A DNA stretch of 64,000 nt from Chamaecyparis obtusa (Eukaryota > Streptophyta > Pinopsida > Cupressales > Cupressaceae): NCBI GenBank assembly GCA_027943335.1, contig BSBK01007034.1:124001-188000 (forward strand), written 5' to 3'. A model generated the notes under the pieces. That model searched no databases and had not been told where the DNA came from. It saw only the letters and a program-made list of their open reading frames with translations. Both the position numbers and the translations under genes were made by a program. Below are positions 1 through 11,529 of this stretch, piece after piece (position 1 is the first letter of the stretch; the number at the start of each line of letters is the position of its first letter).

Positions 1-2530
1 ATAAATTGATACCCTACATGATGTAATAAAGTTCACAAAATATTAATTATGAATCTTTGAAGTCATATTTCATATTAATGTCATCTAAATTAAAATCTTG
101 GACTATAGATGGATACCCTTTTTAAAATGAGGAGTGAGACTACCTTGCCAAAGGTGGAAATGAAGAGCATTGAATAGATAGATGTAGTTGCAATCCCATA
201 TTCATCAAGAATATTCCTTGCACTGAAGACCTTCTATCACATACACTATCGATAGGGTATATCAGTGAGAATTTCGGTGATCAGGGAGCCAAAAATGGAC
301 CATGCCTTGGGTATATCCACCCAAATAGATGTTTTGGTGGTGGTGGTTCATGCCCACAAAGAACACACAGAGATTTGTCCTACCTTGCACCTTTCTATTG
401 AATGGCTCTGATAGTTTTTGCATCAACAAAAAAATCACTACCCTAAAAAATCCACTTGGAGTCTTCAAAATATGAGATATACTATTGTAGAGGGGCCTCT
501 CACAATCCTACAACTTCATATCGATCATACATAGGTGACATAGATTGAGAGAAATACCCTGACAAAGTTTATCACATTTGTGCACTTAGGGCACCTAAGG
601 GACACTATCAATAGAGTATGTCGGTGAGTGTTTTGTTCATCATGGCATCAAACCATCTACACCATTAGCTATAGTTGGATGGGTTAAAATTTGGATCAAC
701 CTCATTTTTCCCATGGAGTCGCTCGAACATTCACAACCATGGTGTACCAAACTATCCCTGAGGTGTACTAAGAAACATTGGGCAGCGATATTTTGAGACC
801 CATATCTTCAACCTCGTGTGAGGTATTAGTGATTTTTTAGGTTTTAAAGGGCCATTTTATGGAGGCCTACAATAACCTATCTTAGTTTTGGGAGATTCAA
901 ATTCATTTTAATTTTGTAATGCAATCTCAGTTTACGTTAAAACTTACAATGTGCCTTAGTTGAAATGAGAAACACTATGTATCTTTCAAACCATTTTTCA
1001 TGGCCTTGAAAGATATGTGCCATTAGCTCCAATTGATTGATTAAACCCAAAGAATAACCTAATTTGACCCATGGAGTCTCTCAAACATTCATGATGATAC
1101 CGAACCAAAGTGTCCCTAAGGTGCCCTAAGAAACATTGGGAATAAATATTTTGATGCCCATTTCTTAGACCTCATGCAAGGTATCAGTGAGGTGTTAGGT
1201 GTTACAAGGATATGTTGTGGAGGCCTACAATAACCTATCTCAATTTTTGAAGATTAAAATTTGTTTTAATATGACAATGCAATCTTGGGTTATGTCAAAA
1301 CTTGCAATGTGGCTTAGTTGAAATGAGAAACATTGCATATCCTTTAAACCACTCATCATGGGATCAAACCATCTATGCTATTATCTCTATTTGGATGGGG
1401 AAACCCTAGGAATAACCTTATTTTATCCACAAAGTCTCTCAAACATTCACAGCCATGTTGTACCGAAGTGTTCCTAAGGTGCATTAAGCAACATTGGGCA
1501 ACAATATTTTGAAGCCCATATCTTAGACCTTATGTGAGGTATCAAAAACTATCAAGTGTTAGAAGACCATGTTATGGAGGCCTACAATAACTTATCTCAG
1601 TTTGGGGAGATTCAACTTCATTTTAATTTGACAAGGCAATCTCGGTATATGTCAAAACTTGCAAGGTGACTCAGTTGAAATGAGAAACACTACGTATCTT
1701 TCAAATAGTTCATCATGGCCTTGAACCATCTATGCCATTAGCTCTAGTTCACTCGGTAATTAACCCTAGCAACAATCTCATTTCTCCCATGGAGTCATTC
1801 AAATGTTCGTGACCATGTCAGACCAAAGTGTCCCTAAGGTGCACTAAGAAACATTGGGTATGTCATCAAGTGTTCAAAGTGCCAAGAGGAAAAGTGGGAC
1901 CATGCCTAGGGAAAACCTTCCCAATAGGAGGTGATGGAAGTGTCAGTTTGTTACCACAATGAACAAAACATAATATGGGCTACTTGGTGACTTTTCACTA
2001 AGTTCATGTGATGGATTTTGCATCAATAGAAAAGTTGATGCCATGCAAAAATTACTGTGATTCTTCAAAAATTGAGATACATTATTATAGGGGGACCTAA
2101 CATGACCCCATGGGTTCAAACAAATTGTGTGCAGGTGCCATAGTTTGCAAGAAATAATATTTTAAAGTTTAACAATTTTTTGCACTTACGACACCTAAGG
2201 GACATCATCGGTAGGGTATGTCAGCGAGTGTTCCAGTGTGCCAAGAGGTAAAGTGGGACCATGCCTAGGGTAAACCTACCCAACCAGATGTGATGTACAT
2301 GTCAGTCTGTGCCCACAATGAATATAAACATTGTTTCTCTAAGTTAGTTAGACAAGGGACATTGTTGGTAGGGTATGTTGACAAGTGTTCTGGCATGTCG
2401 AGAGACAAAGTGGGACCATGCTTAGGGTAAACCTTCCCAACTAGATGTGATGGAATTTTTGTTTTGTGCCCACAATGAATAGAAACATTGCTTCTCTAAG
2501 TGTATTTGAGGGCTAATTATGATTTTTTTA
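1..2530. repeat. Tandem array of two interleaved ~360-bp repeat families
   Basis: Two families alternate. Family A recurs about every 360 bp, seen by the anchor 'ggagtctctcaaacattca' near 715, 1070, 1430 and 1790, with following blocks such as 'ggaggcctacaataacctat' near 860, 1220 and 1575. Family B is anchored on 'aagtgggaccatgcctaggg' near 1890, 2250 and 2410, with a diverged copy near 290. B changes to A near 620 and A back to B near 1860. No protein-coding frame of note runs through it. The array could be a satellite, or repeat expansion inside a larger transposon. Copies are diverged, so it is old. Confidence 0.8.
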
Positions 2531-2896
2531 CAAAGCACCTACCCTCTAAACACTCTCCCAAAAAAAAAAAATTACTCAAATAGCCTAGGAAAGGTTCAAA
2601 TAGATAAAATTGACAATTGTTATCAGTTGAAACATGTCAAAAGATGTTAAAAGAGGTAGATATGCATATTCCAACAATGAAATTTAGTGACGTTGATGGA
2701 ACGTATAATGAAAAAATTGAATCATATTTAAATTGTAAATCTGTACATTTCAAAGTATGAATACATACACACAATGAACAAGTAGGATCACATTTAAATT
2801 ATAAATATGTATGTTTCGAAGTATCAAGAAATACACATAATGAACAAGTTTGATCACATTTCAATTGCAAATAACTCATTTTTTAAGTGCAAATAT
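2531..2896. other. Non-coding target DNA with a short diverged minisatellite
   Basis: No gene is visible. A unit of about 78 bp containing 'cacaatgaacaagtaggatc' occurs twice (about 2745-2870), and a third diverged relative lies just beyond the copia nest at 22622-22650. This places both flanks in one original sequence that was split by the copia insertion. The last five bases (2892-2896, aatat) are the left target-site duplication of that element. Confidence 0.6.
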
Positions 2897-4388
2897 TGAT
2901 GAAGTACAACTGATTAAATACCTGAATGACTTGAAGATCAGTGATTAGAGATCACCGAGTTACTAAAATGATATGTAAGATAAATAAATCATTCATTATG
3001 TTGTCATTGATTTCAACTAGTTTTCACAGTACTTATCATGTTAGTTACAAACATCTAAACATCTGTAAAAAAGAGAGAAAAGATGAAGAACTAAGATATC
3101 TACATGGTGAAAGATGGATATGATAGATGAGGATAAGGAATACTTTGGTTAACTTGTTGATGAGTCTATAATCTCATATTGTTGACTTGGGTAACTTATT
3201 AATGAGTCTATGAGAAAAATTGTACAAGGAAATGTGGTCGGTAAATGAAGCACTTTAGTATACACCGAGCTAGTGTTTTGTATACTGAGTGACAGTATTA
3301 ACTGAGCTTGTGTTCATCGACGCATTTCTTTGTTAACCAAGTATCGATGAAAGTCTTAAATGCTTAGTTCAGCCGACTAAATTTGATGAGTCGGAAATTG
3401 TTATGATTTCAAGATTGAGGATAAAGTTTTTTATAAGATCCACGTCTGACAAAATTTGAAGAAGATCTAAAGGATGGAATTGAAACATGTTATTGACACA
3501 ACTATCGAGGAAGGTTTAAGAGGCAAAATCAATGAAGAAGGATAAGTGGCAAAATCTGATGGTTGATATGAAAATGGTTTATTTGTCTATATAAGAGATA
3601 TGAGTTTCTTTATGAAACTATGCCAGAAGAAAGAAGACTATAGAGATTTCACATGAATACAGTTTCATGCATGCCTAATCAGACTGGTTGAAGGACAACC
3701 AAATTGCAAAATAGAACCGAGCATCAAAGAGCTATTATTGAGTGAAAGTAAGTTGAGGAAGTGAATTGAAATATTGATCAGAAGATTTGTATGGGCTTAG
3801 AATAGATCTAAACATCTGCAAGTTAAGTTGTATTATAATTAGATCAACTACTATTTTAGTTTAACCATTGATACAAAAAATCTCCTAACCGAGTGGACTT
3901 AACCATCTTATGTTATGCCCTATGTCATTCAAGGAATGTACATTGTTATCTTATTGACCCCATTGTGAATGTTGGTCGAAATTTAACTTTTAGTCTTAAA
4001 TCCTCTAACAAGGTCACACCTAACAGTGTGTTTGTAACCTTTAACAGGGTTGGCTCTTCATCGAGCTCACTTTAGAAGAGTGAAAATTATTTTGGGTTAC
4101 CAGTCCCAGGTGGTTTTTCCCTTAGCATGGTTTCCACATTAAATCATTGTGTTAAATGTTTTTGTGATGATTGTTTTATCATCATACTTTACATACTACA
4201 TATTTGATTTGGTCGGTAATCACGGTGAGTTAATTAAGTGGTAATCACTAAAAGGCACAAACAATTTACTAGTTTATGTTATCGAGCTGAAAAATTTATT
4301 GGAATTATTTTAAGTGTTACATCTTTGTATTGGGACTGTAGGATAACTGATCTAACTGATTCACCCCCTCCCCTTAATTATTCTAACA
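2897..4388 (+). repeat. Copia 5' LTR
   Basis: The sequence from 2928 on is repeated at 21142-22613 with scattered substitutions and small indels. It begins TG and ends CA, with the element's PBS two bases downstream. Bases 2897-2927 have no partner in the 3' copy, because the gypsy insertion and a later deletion removed them there. The short open frames inside this LTR (for example 3893-4075) occur in both copies in different lengths and are not genes. Confidence 0.9.
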
Positions 4389-4390
4389 AT

Positions 4391-4402
4391 TGGTATCAGA
4401 GC
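4391..4402 (+). other. Copia primer-binding site (tRNA-iMet)
   Basis: TGGTATCAGAGC lies two bases after the LTR end. It is the usual plant copia site pairing with the 3' end of initiator tRNA-Met, where minus-strand synthesis would start. Confidence 0.95.
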
Positions 4403-4454
4403 ACATTGGTTGCTTGGAACAATGTTTTAAGGACTTCAACAAAAAGATTACAAG

Positions 4455-5690
4455 ATGTATACAAGGGAAGTACTGAAGCTGAACAAGGACAACTTTAGTA
4501 TATGGAAAAGTCAGATGAAACTTCATCTATCTGGAATTGGAGAATCTGCTATACCTTTACTAGAGAATGGCTACTTACAACCACCTAGTCCTTTGAGTCT
4601 TGATCAGTTAATAGACCGAAATGAACACAACATCACTATGATAGAGATGGTTGCTGCTCTTACTGATGCTAAATTTCAAGACATCAAGGACTGCACTACT
4701 TCAAAGGAAATGTGAGAGAAACTTTCCCTAGTACATGGTGGTGATGCAAATGTGATGAGAGACAGAGTTGAAAGCTTGAGAGGCACATTTGATGATATGA
4801 AAATGAAGGAAGGAGAAAACATAGTACAATACTCAAATTGAATTAAAGAGGTTGTCAATGCTAATCATGGAGTTGGTGGTACCATTGATGAGGATACTGT
4901 GGTAAGTAAAATCTTGAGAATACTTTTGCCTGTCTATGCAATCAGAATATTTGCGATTCATGAAATGAGGTCTGTACCTAATAGCACACTTACTCTTGAT
5001 AGTCTGATTGGAAATTTAACCACTTTTGAGCTAAACAATTATGATAATAGTGTTGTACCAACTATTGAGTCTACTTTTATATCTTCTCTTAAGATTGGTA
5101 AATCTAGTAGTAATCACAATATAAGGAATGAAAGTGATAGCAATATCGATGATGAGCTTGATGAACTAGAAGCACTAATGGCTGAGAGACTGCCTAAAGG
5201 TAAAGGTAGATATAAGGGTAAATTATCTTTGGCTTGTTTTAATTGCAAAGAAGCTAGTCATATTGCTGCTAGATGCCCAAACAGGAAAGAAGATGAGAAT
5301 GATAGAGATAGATCTAGAGGTGGAAGCTATGGCAGAAGGCATAACAAAGATAACTGAGAGTACAGCAAAAACAACTGAGATCACAAAGATAAAGGTAAAA
5401 AAGTATGTTACTTTTCTGAGGAGAATGATACAGACACCGACATAGATGATGATGTTGAGGTGGTGTTTGTTGCAATGAAATATGATTTAGAGAAAGAGGA
5501 AAGGTATGTAGAAACAACACTCATTTCTAAAGTTATTAAAAATGCTACTTTAATCATAGATAGTGGATGTACACATCACATGACTGGTGATGAAGATAAG
5601 TTTGATCATCTTGAGCATTATAATGGAGGTTTATTAAAAATGGGTAATTATACACACTTTGCATGGTTAAAGGAAAAGGATATGTATTAA
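4455..5690 (+). pseudogene. Copia gag and aspartic protease, broken
   Basis: One frame reads through a copia gag domain opening with MYTREVLKLNKDNFSIWKSQ. A CCHC zinc knuckle (CFNCKEASHIAARC) lies at 5235-5276, followed by an acidic and basic linker. The protease signature IIDSGCTHHM has its catalytic Asp codon at 5559. Premature stops fall at about 4712, 4840 and in the post-knuckle linker. The zinc knuckle lacks the usual glycine before the histidine. The frame is lost near 5660, where the protease continues in another frame. Gag would form the capsid and bind RNA; protease would cleave the polyprotein. Confidence 0.88.
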
Positions 5691-6901
5691 TAAATGATAA
5701 AATTAGATGTGATAATTCTTATTGGGTAAAAGGACTGAATTACAATTTGCTAAGTGTAGCACAACTTAACAACTCAGGTCACCGAGTGGCATTTGAAAGA
5801 AAGAAGGTAAGGATATTTGATGAAAGTGGAAAGCTTGTCAGAATAGGAGGACAATAAAAAGGTAACTTATTTTATCTTGACAATGCTAAGACTTCTTGTT
5901 TACTGGTGAAAAATGAGGATGCATGGTTATGGCATAAAAAGTAATGTCATGTAAATTTTGATAACATGATTAAGATCAATAGAAAAAAAAAAAGTTAGAG
6001 GAATGGCTAACCTAACCAAACCTGATCATGTTATGTGTCATGAATGTCAAAAAGGGAAGATGACAAAATCTAGTTTTAAAAGTAAAGACTATTCAACAAA
6101 AAGAATGTTGGAGTTAGTTTACACTGACCTATGTGGTCCCATGAGAACTCAGAGCTACTATGGAGATAGATACTTTATTTTGTTTTTTGATGACTATCAT
6201 GTTTTTAAAAGAGAAATCTGAGGTATTTAAGATGTTTAAATGGTACAAGGCTAAAGTAGAAAAAGAAACTGGAAAAGAACTGAAATGCTTAAGGTCTGAT
6301 AGAGGTGGTGAGATTATTTTTGATGAATTCACTAACTATTGTAATGAGCATGGCATCAAAAGATAGGTTTCTGCACCTAGGACACCACAACAGAATGGGA
6401 TTGCTGAAAGAAGAAATAGATCCATTGTTGATTATGCAAGAACATTGATGATAGAGAAAAATGTTGCACAGATGTATTGGAGGGAAGTAGTTAGCACAGC
6501 TGTATATGTCTTGAACTAAGTACAACTAAAGAAAGACACAAACAAGACACCCTACGAGTTATGGTTTGGATACACACCGAGTGTAAGTTACTTCAAAAAT
6601 TTTGGTAGAAAATGTTTTATTTTGAAAGATGATAGGAATGGGAAATTTGACTCAAAAGGGGATGAGGGAATATTTCTTGGATATTCTAATAAAAGTAAAG
6701 CTTACAAGTGTTTGAATAAAGTTACTAATAAGATGATTGAAAGTGATAATGTCATAGTTGATGAATTTGCTAATAAAAATGATAAAGAAAGTAATAAGGA
6801 GCTAGAAGACTATGGTAGATTTGTTTATGTTGAACATCTAGAGTACCTACCGAAGCCACAGGCTAAGTCGACCGAGCATCAGGAAAATAACACCGAGGAA
6901 T
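5663..6901 (+). pseudogene. Copia gag-pre-integrase and integrase, broken
   Basis: After a frame change the text NYNLLSVAQL leads to the pre-integrase HHCC region (a WLWHKK..CHVNF block near 5925-5960 and CHECQKGKM near 6030-6060). The catalytic core follows: Asp in YTDLCGP (about 6121), Asp in RSDRGGE (about 6295) and Glu in QQNGIAERRNRS (about 6406). The frame shifts at the A-run near 5985-5995 and again near 6160. Stops lie at about 6364 and 6518. The C-terminal part up to 6901 matches the GKFDSKGDEGIFLGYS region of copia integrases. Integrase would insert the cDNA into the genome. Confidence 0.88.
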
Positions 6902-7049
6902 AGTAAAGGGAACCTGAGGATCAAGAAGAAGTTGTCGAGAAAGGAAATGAACCTGAACAAAATGAAGAACAAAGAAGAGATCAAGTTCTATAAATATTTG
7001 TCAGAAGACATCATCCCGAGAACCAAATCATTGGAGACAAGAAAGATGG

Positions 7050-8638
7050 CATGCTGAAAAGAAGTTAAGATAAAATGTATTCTTAGTTTGTGAGTTTGAA
7101 CTGAAGAATGTTAAGGTTGCGCTTGAGAATGATGGATGGATCAATGCAATGAATGAAGAGATTGAACAAATTGTGAAAAATAAGACATGGACTTTAGTAC
7201 CTAGACTGAAAGATAAAAATGTTATCGGTACTAAATGGATTTTTAGAAATAAGCTGAATGAGAATGGAGAAGTTACAAGGAACAAAGCTAGACTTGTTTG
7301 CAAGGGATATGCAAAAGAAGAAGGTATTGATTATGGTGAAACACTTTCACATGTTGCTAGACTAGAAGCATTCCTCATGTTACTTGCATATGTTGCACAT
7401 AAGAAATTTAAAGTCTATAAAATGGATGTTAAGTCAGCTTTTCTGAATGGAATACTAGAAGAGGAGGTCTACATAGAACAACCAGAAGGGTTTGTTGATC
7501 CAAATCAGAAAGACATGGTATGTAGACTACATAAAGCTTTATATGGATTAAAGCAAGCACCGAGAGAAGTGTATGAAAGGTTACATACTTATCTTTTAAC
7601 TATTGGTTTTGTAAGAACTAGTGAAAACAATAATTTATACATGAAAGGAAGATCTGATGATACTATTTTGATTGCTGAAATATTTGTGGATGATATAATC
7701 TTTGGAGGACAAGATCATATTTGTAAATTATTTGCTAATGAGATGAAAAAGGAATTTGAAATGCCAATGTTTGGAGAGATTAAATTCTTTCTAAGCTTGT
7801 AGGTTATTCAACAAAATGATGGAATTTTCATCACACAATCAAAGTACATAAAGGAAGTATTGAGAACATTTGGCATGGAAGATGCTAAACCATTAGGAAC
7901 ACCGATGGTCACAGGCTGAAAATTAACAAAAGATGATGAATCTATAGAGGTAAATCAGACATTGTATCAATCTATGATTAGTAAACTAATGTATGTAGTA
8001 CAAAGTAGGCTTGATATTACACATGTAGTGGGGATTGTGGCTATATTTGTTGCCAATCCAAAGGATTCACATATGGTTGCAATGAAAAGAATCTTGAGAT
8101 ACCTGAATAAAATAGAGAACTATGGTTTATAGTATCCCAAGGAAGGAAAATTTGAACTAAGATTTTACACTGATGCAGATTGGGCTAGAAATATAGATGG
8201 CAGAAAGAGCACAACCGAAGGAGCATTTTTCTTTGGTGAAAAACTTGTAACTTGGAAAAGTAAGAAACAACCTTTTATTTCTCAGTCTACTGTAGAAGCA
8301 GAGTATGTTTCTACTGCTACAAACTATTCAAATATTTCTTATATCAAACAAGTGTTGGAAGGGATGAATGAGGTAATCACTGAGCTGGTGATTATATATT
8401 GTGACAACACTAGTGTGCAATAAATATTTCTAAGAATCCTGTAATGCATTCAAAGAAAAAGCATATTTCAATTAAGTATCACTACCTAAGAGAAAAAGTA
8501 CAGGAGAAGAAAGAAAAATGGGAATATGTTACATCAAAGGAGTAACTTTTTGATATTTTTACCAAGCCTCTACTGAAGGACACTTTTGAATACTTGAGGA
8601 CTAGACTTGGGGTCCGTCTGCTATCTACTGATCACTAA
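7050..8638 (+). pseudogene. Copia reverse transcriptase and RNase H, broken
   Basis: The RT block reads [18 protein letters not shown], then [11 protein letters not shown] and [11 protein letters not shown]. The active-site motif FVDDIIFGG is at 7683-7694, where the family usually has YVDD. RNase H follows with FYTDADWARN (about 8163), STVEAEYVS and YCDNTS. Stops occur at about 7800, 7917 and 8130. A frameshift near 8420 restores the C-terminal DIFTKPLLKDTFEYLRTRLG block, which ends at the TAA at 8636-8638. The frame differs from that of the integrase, so another indel lies between 6901 and 7149. Confidence 0.9.
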
Positions 8639-8997
8639 TGTGATCTGGAGGTTGCATCAGCCTATTCTTATCAGAAGATCATTCATGTTGATGCAACATA
8701 GCTCACACTTTGGATTATGTCTAAGGTTGTGAAATATTTGAGAAGTTAGAATAGAGAATTTTCATATCTGTATACAGAGATACATTGTCTACACCGAACA
8801 ACAGAGAGTTACTTGGCTATTGCAGAGCTCTATGTTTTATGTTTTTCTTTGGAATTGTTGTCAAATGGAGAGATAAATAGTATGAAAGATAAATAGAAAG
8901 ATCAAATCTATCTAAGGGAGAGATAATCTGAGAAAGTCAGGGAGAGATTTTGAATATTTGTTAATGAGAATAGAAGGAATATGAGAGCTAAAAAGAT
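8639..8997 (+). other. Copia internal 3' tail before the gypsy junction
   Basis: No coding frame is visible. Purine-rich stretches near 8915-8945 (aagggagagataat, cagggagagat) are candidates for the polypurine tract, but the junction with the 3' LTR is missing. The next recognisable sequence, from 8998, is already gypsy LTR. Confidence 0.5.
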
Positions 8998-10199
8998 TGC
9001 ATGCAACTCAGTTACTTTGGATCCCCTTAAGAATAGGAAGTGGGAGATCAGCCAATAGGCCCTAGAATCATGGAGATGGCATCTAATATCATCTAACACT
9101 TGAATCTTGAGGTTTGAGTGATTCATTGTAATAGTTTGAATATAGAAATATAGCTCTACAACTCTATTTTAGAGAGGATCCTAAGCTTTTTCTATGACAG
9201 TCTTATGTAATGGATTGAAAGACTCGACTTGGTGATTTTTTAGTGTTGAATAAATTGTTTTTGGTTTAGAGTCTCCACTGGTCATGTCCTAACCAGTTTG
9301 TGCATTCATCGCTCCCCCATGAAATCTAAACATGGGAATCTCCTAAAGGTGGATGGATATGTTAGGGGAGTCATTAGTCTATGTATATCTAGGATTATGA
9401 GTCATGAGTATACGGTTAACTATTTTTAGTACCAAGCCCTAGGTGAGCTAGGAGAGCCCGATTAGAGGTTTGAAGACAAAGAATTAAAGATTTCTTGCAG
9501 GGTAGAGAGGTATTGTACGGAACAAGTATAGTTCGAGGTAGGATTTTATCATATCCTAACATGCTAAGAGGATTGAGTCCATACCAATCCATCAGACCAA
9601 GTTTTGAGTGAGATTCATATAAGGATACAATCAGTCCTAGAAAATAGGTCTTTTAGCCCTATTTGTCCTAGTTTGTAGGAAGGTAATGTACGGAGGCTAC
9701 CAGGTCCTAAAACTTGTAGAATATTTAGTAAAAGACAAAAGGGTATCCAAATCCCTAATTGGTTTTTTAGGTTGTTTGAAGAGTTTTGGAAAGAAGTGAC
9801 AAAAGCCTGTGCAAAAGGCTACAAGAAAATAGGCCTAATTAGGCCTTTTCAAGGTGGAACCTTGAACCCGGTGAAAAAGCGCTTGAAGACCCAATCAAAT
9901 GGATTCAAATGTGAACTTTGGGAATTTTTTCATGATAATAAACACCCCTGAAATGAAGAATGAATTTTGTGAGGAGATAGCACTTAGAGCTTTCTAAGTG
10001 AAGGTGAAGAATTGAACTAACTAAAGGGTATTAGTCTTTCAAGGTGAAGCAAAAGGTATAGAAATCTTAGAGAAGAGTTGGAATTGGTCTTAGTTAATCA
10101 TCTAAGCCAAATCAAGACCTAGAGGAGATTAGGTTCCTAGAAGAGACAAGCTAGGTCTCTTGATTGAAGTACAAGCAAGCCTTGGAACACTCACATCAT
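8998..10199 (+). repeat. Gypsy 5' LTR, 5'-truncated
   Basis: It matches 15312-16227 plus 20793-21141 of the 3' LTR. It lacks the first 384 bp, which are present at 14928-15311. It also lacks a 64-bp piece present at 15562-15625, bounded by a direct GTGTT repeat. It preserves the empty site 'ggccttttcaagg' (about 9840-9853) into which the inner element inserted in the other LTR. Confidence 0.9.
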
Positions 10200-10202
10200 A
10201 TT

Positions 10203-10214
10203 GGTATCAGAGCT
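10203..10214 (+). other. Gypsy primer-binding site (tRNA-iMet)
   Basis: TGGTATCAGAGC occurs three bases after the LTR end. It would pair with initiator tRNA-Met to prime minus-strand DNA. Confidence 0.93.
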
Positions 10215-10285
10215 TGAATTGATCAGGCTTGTGGTCGATGTTGCATCCTACTGAATTAGTAGGAGAGAATACACCATTTGGATCA

Positions 10286-11529
10286 ATGGAAGATAAATCC
10301 ATGGTGACTAACACTGAGTTAGCAAAGAAGGTTGAGGAACAAGAAGAAGATAATAAGCTACTAAGAGAAAGACTAGCTCAAATGGAGTAGCTCTTGGGTG
10401 AAGTCCAAGATAAAGCTGATAAGGTCAAGGATAAAATTGATCAAAAGGAAGAGAAGGAAGCAAGGGAGAAGGAATTAGATTTTGAGGAGGAAGCTCTAAC
10501 ACCTGGCCCTATTCTTCCTGAAGAGTCATTCTTAAAGACACTAAAGGCTTTGAGTGGAAAATCTTTGGAAGGTGTGCCACTATTTAGTGGACAAATGGAT
10601 CTAGATTCAGTTGTGGATTGGATAGATAGCATTGAGAACTATTTTAAATGTGATGGTATCTCAGAGGCACAAAAAGTTATGGTGGCCAAGTCTAGGCTAA
10701 GAGGTTCAACTCTTACTTGGTGGAAGTTTGTGCAAACTAAGAGATAAAAGGATGGAAAAGGTCCTATAGTTACATGGAAGGGCATGATAACTAAAGTGAA
10801 GAAGACCTACCTTCCTGATGACTATGAAGTTCAAATGCATAGAAGGAGACACAATCTTAGACAAAAAGATCTAGATGTTCAAGCATACACCGAGGAGTTT
10901 CAAAAGTTATGCTTAAGATCAAAGGTAGTTGAAGATGAAAGCATCAAGCTTGTAAAGTACTTGAATGGCCTCAAATGGTCTATTCAAGAGGAAATGAGTC
11001 TTGTGAACTTAAAGACCATTCACCAATTCTATCAAATGGCCTTGAAGATAAAAGAGAAGGGCAAGAGAAAACAAGAGCAAACCTCCAAAGGTAGAGGTAA
11101 AGGAAAGGATAGTAGAGGACAAAAGGTGGCTATGGTGGAAGAAGTTTTGAATCAAGGACTCAAGGAGACATAAAATTCAGTGAACAAAAAGAGGGAAGTT
11201 CTAGTAGAGGTGGTATAGGAAGAAGCTCTAGCTCTAGAGGAAGGAATGGTGGACAAGGAGGAAGAGGCAACTACTTTTCCAATATGATATGCTACCATTG
11301 CAATCAAATGGGGCACCCTGCCTATAGGTGTCCAGAGAAGGGTAGTTCTTCACAAGGAGGTGACAAGAGAACTAATCTAGTTCATGAAGACACTAATGTA
11401 GCAGAGAAAAATGTTGAGGTACCATTGAATTCAAAGGAAGGAGAGAACCTTATGATGAGGACAACTTTGATCAAGGAGCTAGTGAAGGAAGAGCCAAGCC
11501 AAAGGAGGTCTTTGTTTAGGATAAATTGA
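10286..11529 (+). pseudogene. Gypsy gag with CCHC knuckle, frameshifted
   Basis: The first ATG in the gag frame is at 10286. A charged N-terminus rich in Glu and Lys is followed by the plant gypsy gag core (VPLFSGQMDLDSVVDWIDSI, then LTWWKFVQ, then YTEEFQKLCLRS). A stop interrupts at about 10388 and another at 10745. The gag frame moves by one base at 'gacaaaagg' near 11120. The Gly/Ser/Arg-rich region and the knuckle CYHCNQMGHPAYRC (11290-11331) lie in the new frame, which is also the pol frame. Because the knuckle belongs to gag, this is best read as a decay mutation and not a programmed shift. Confidence 0.88.

Noticed and set aside
3893..4075. Short open frame, also seen longer at 22119-22433
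   Set aside because: It lies inside the copia LTR in both copies and the two differ in length and stops; no family match.
11120..11290. Programmed frameshift between gag and pol of the gypsy element
   Set aside because: The shift lies before the zinc knuckle, inside gag, so it would remove the knuckle from normal gag; a decay indel is simpler.
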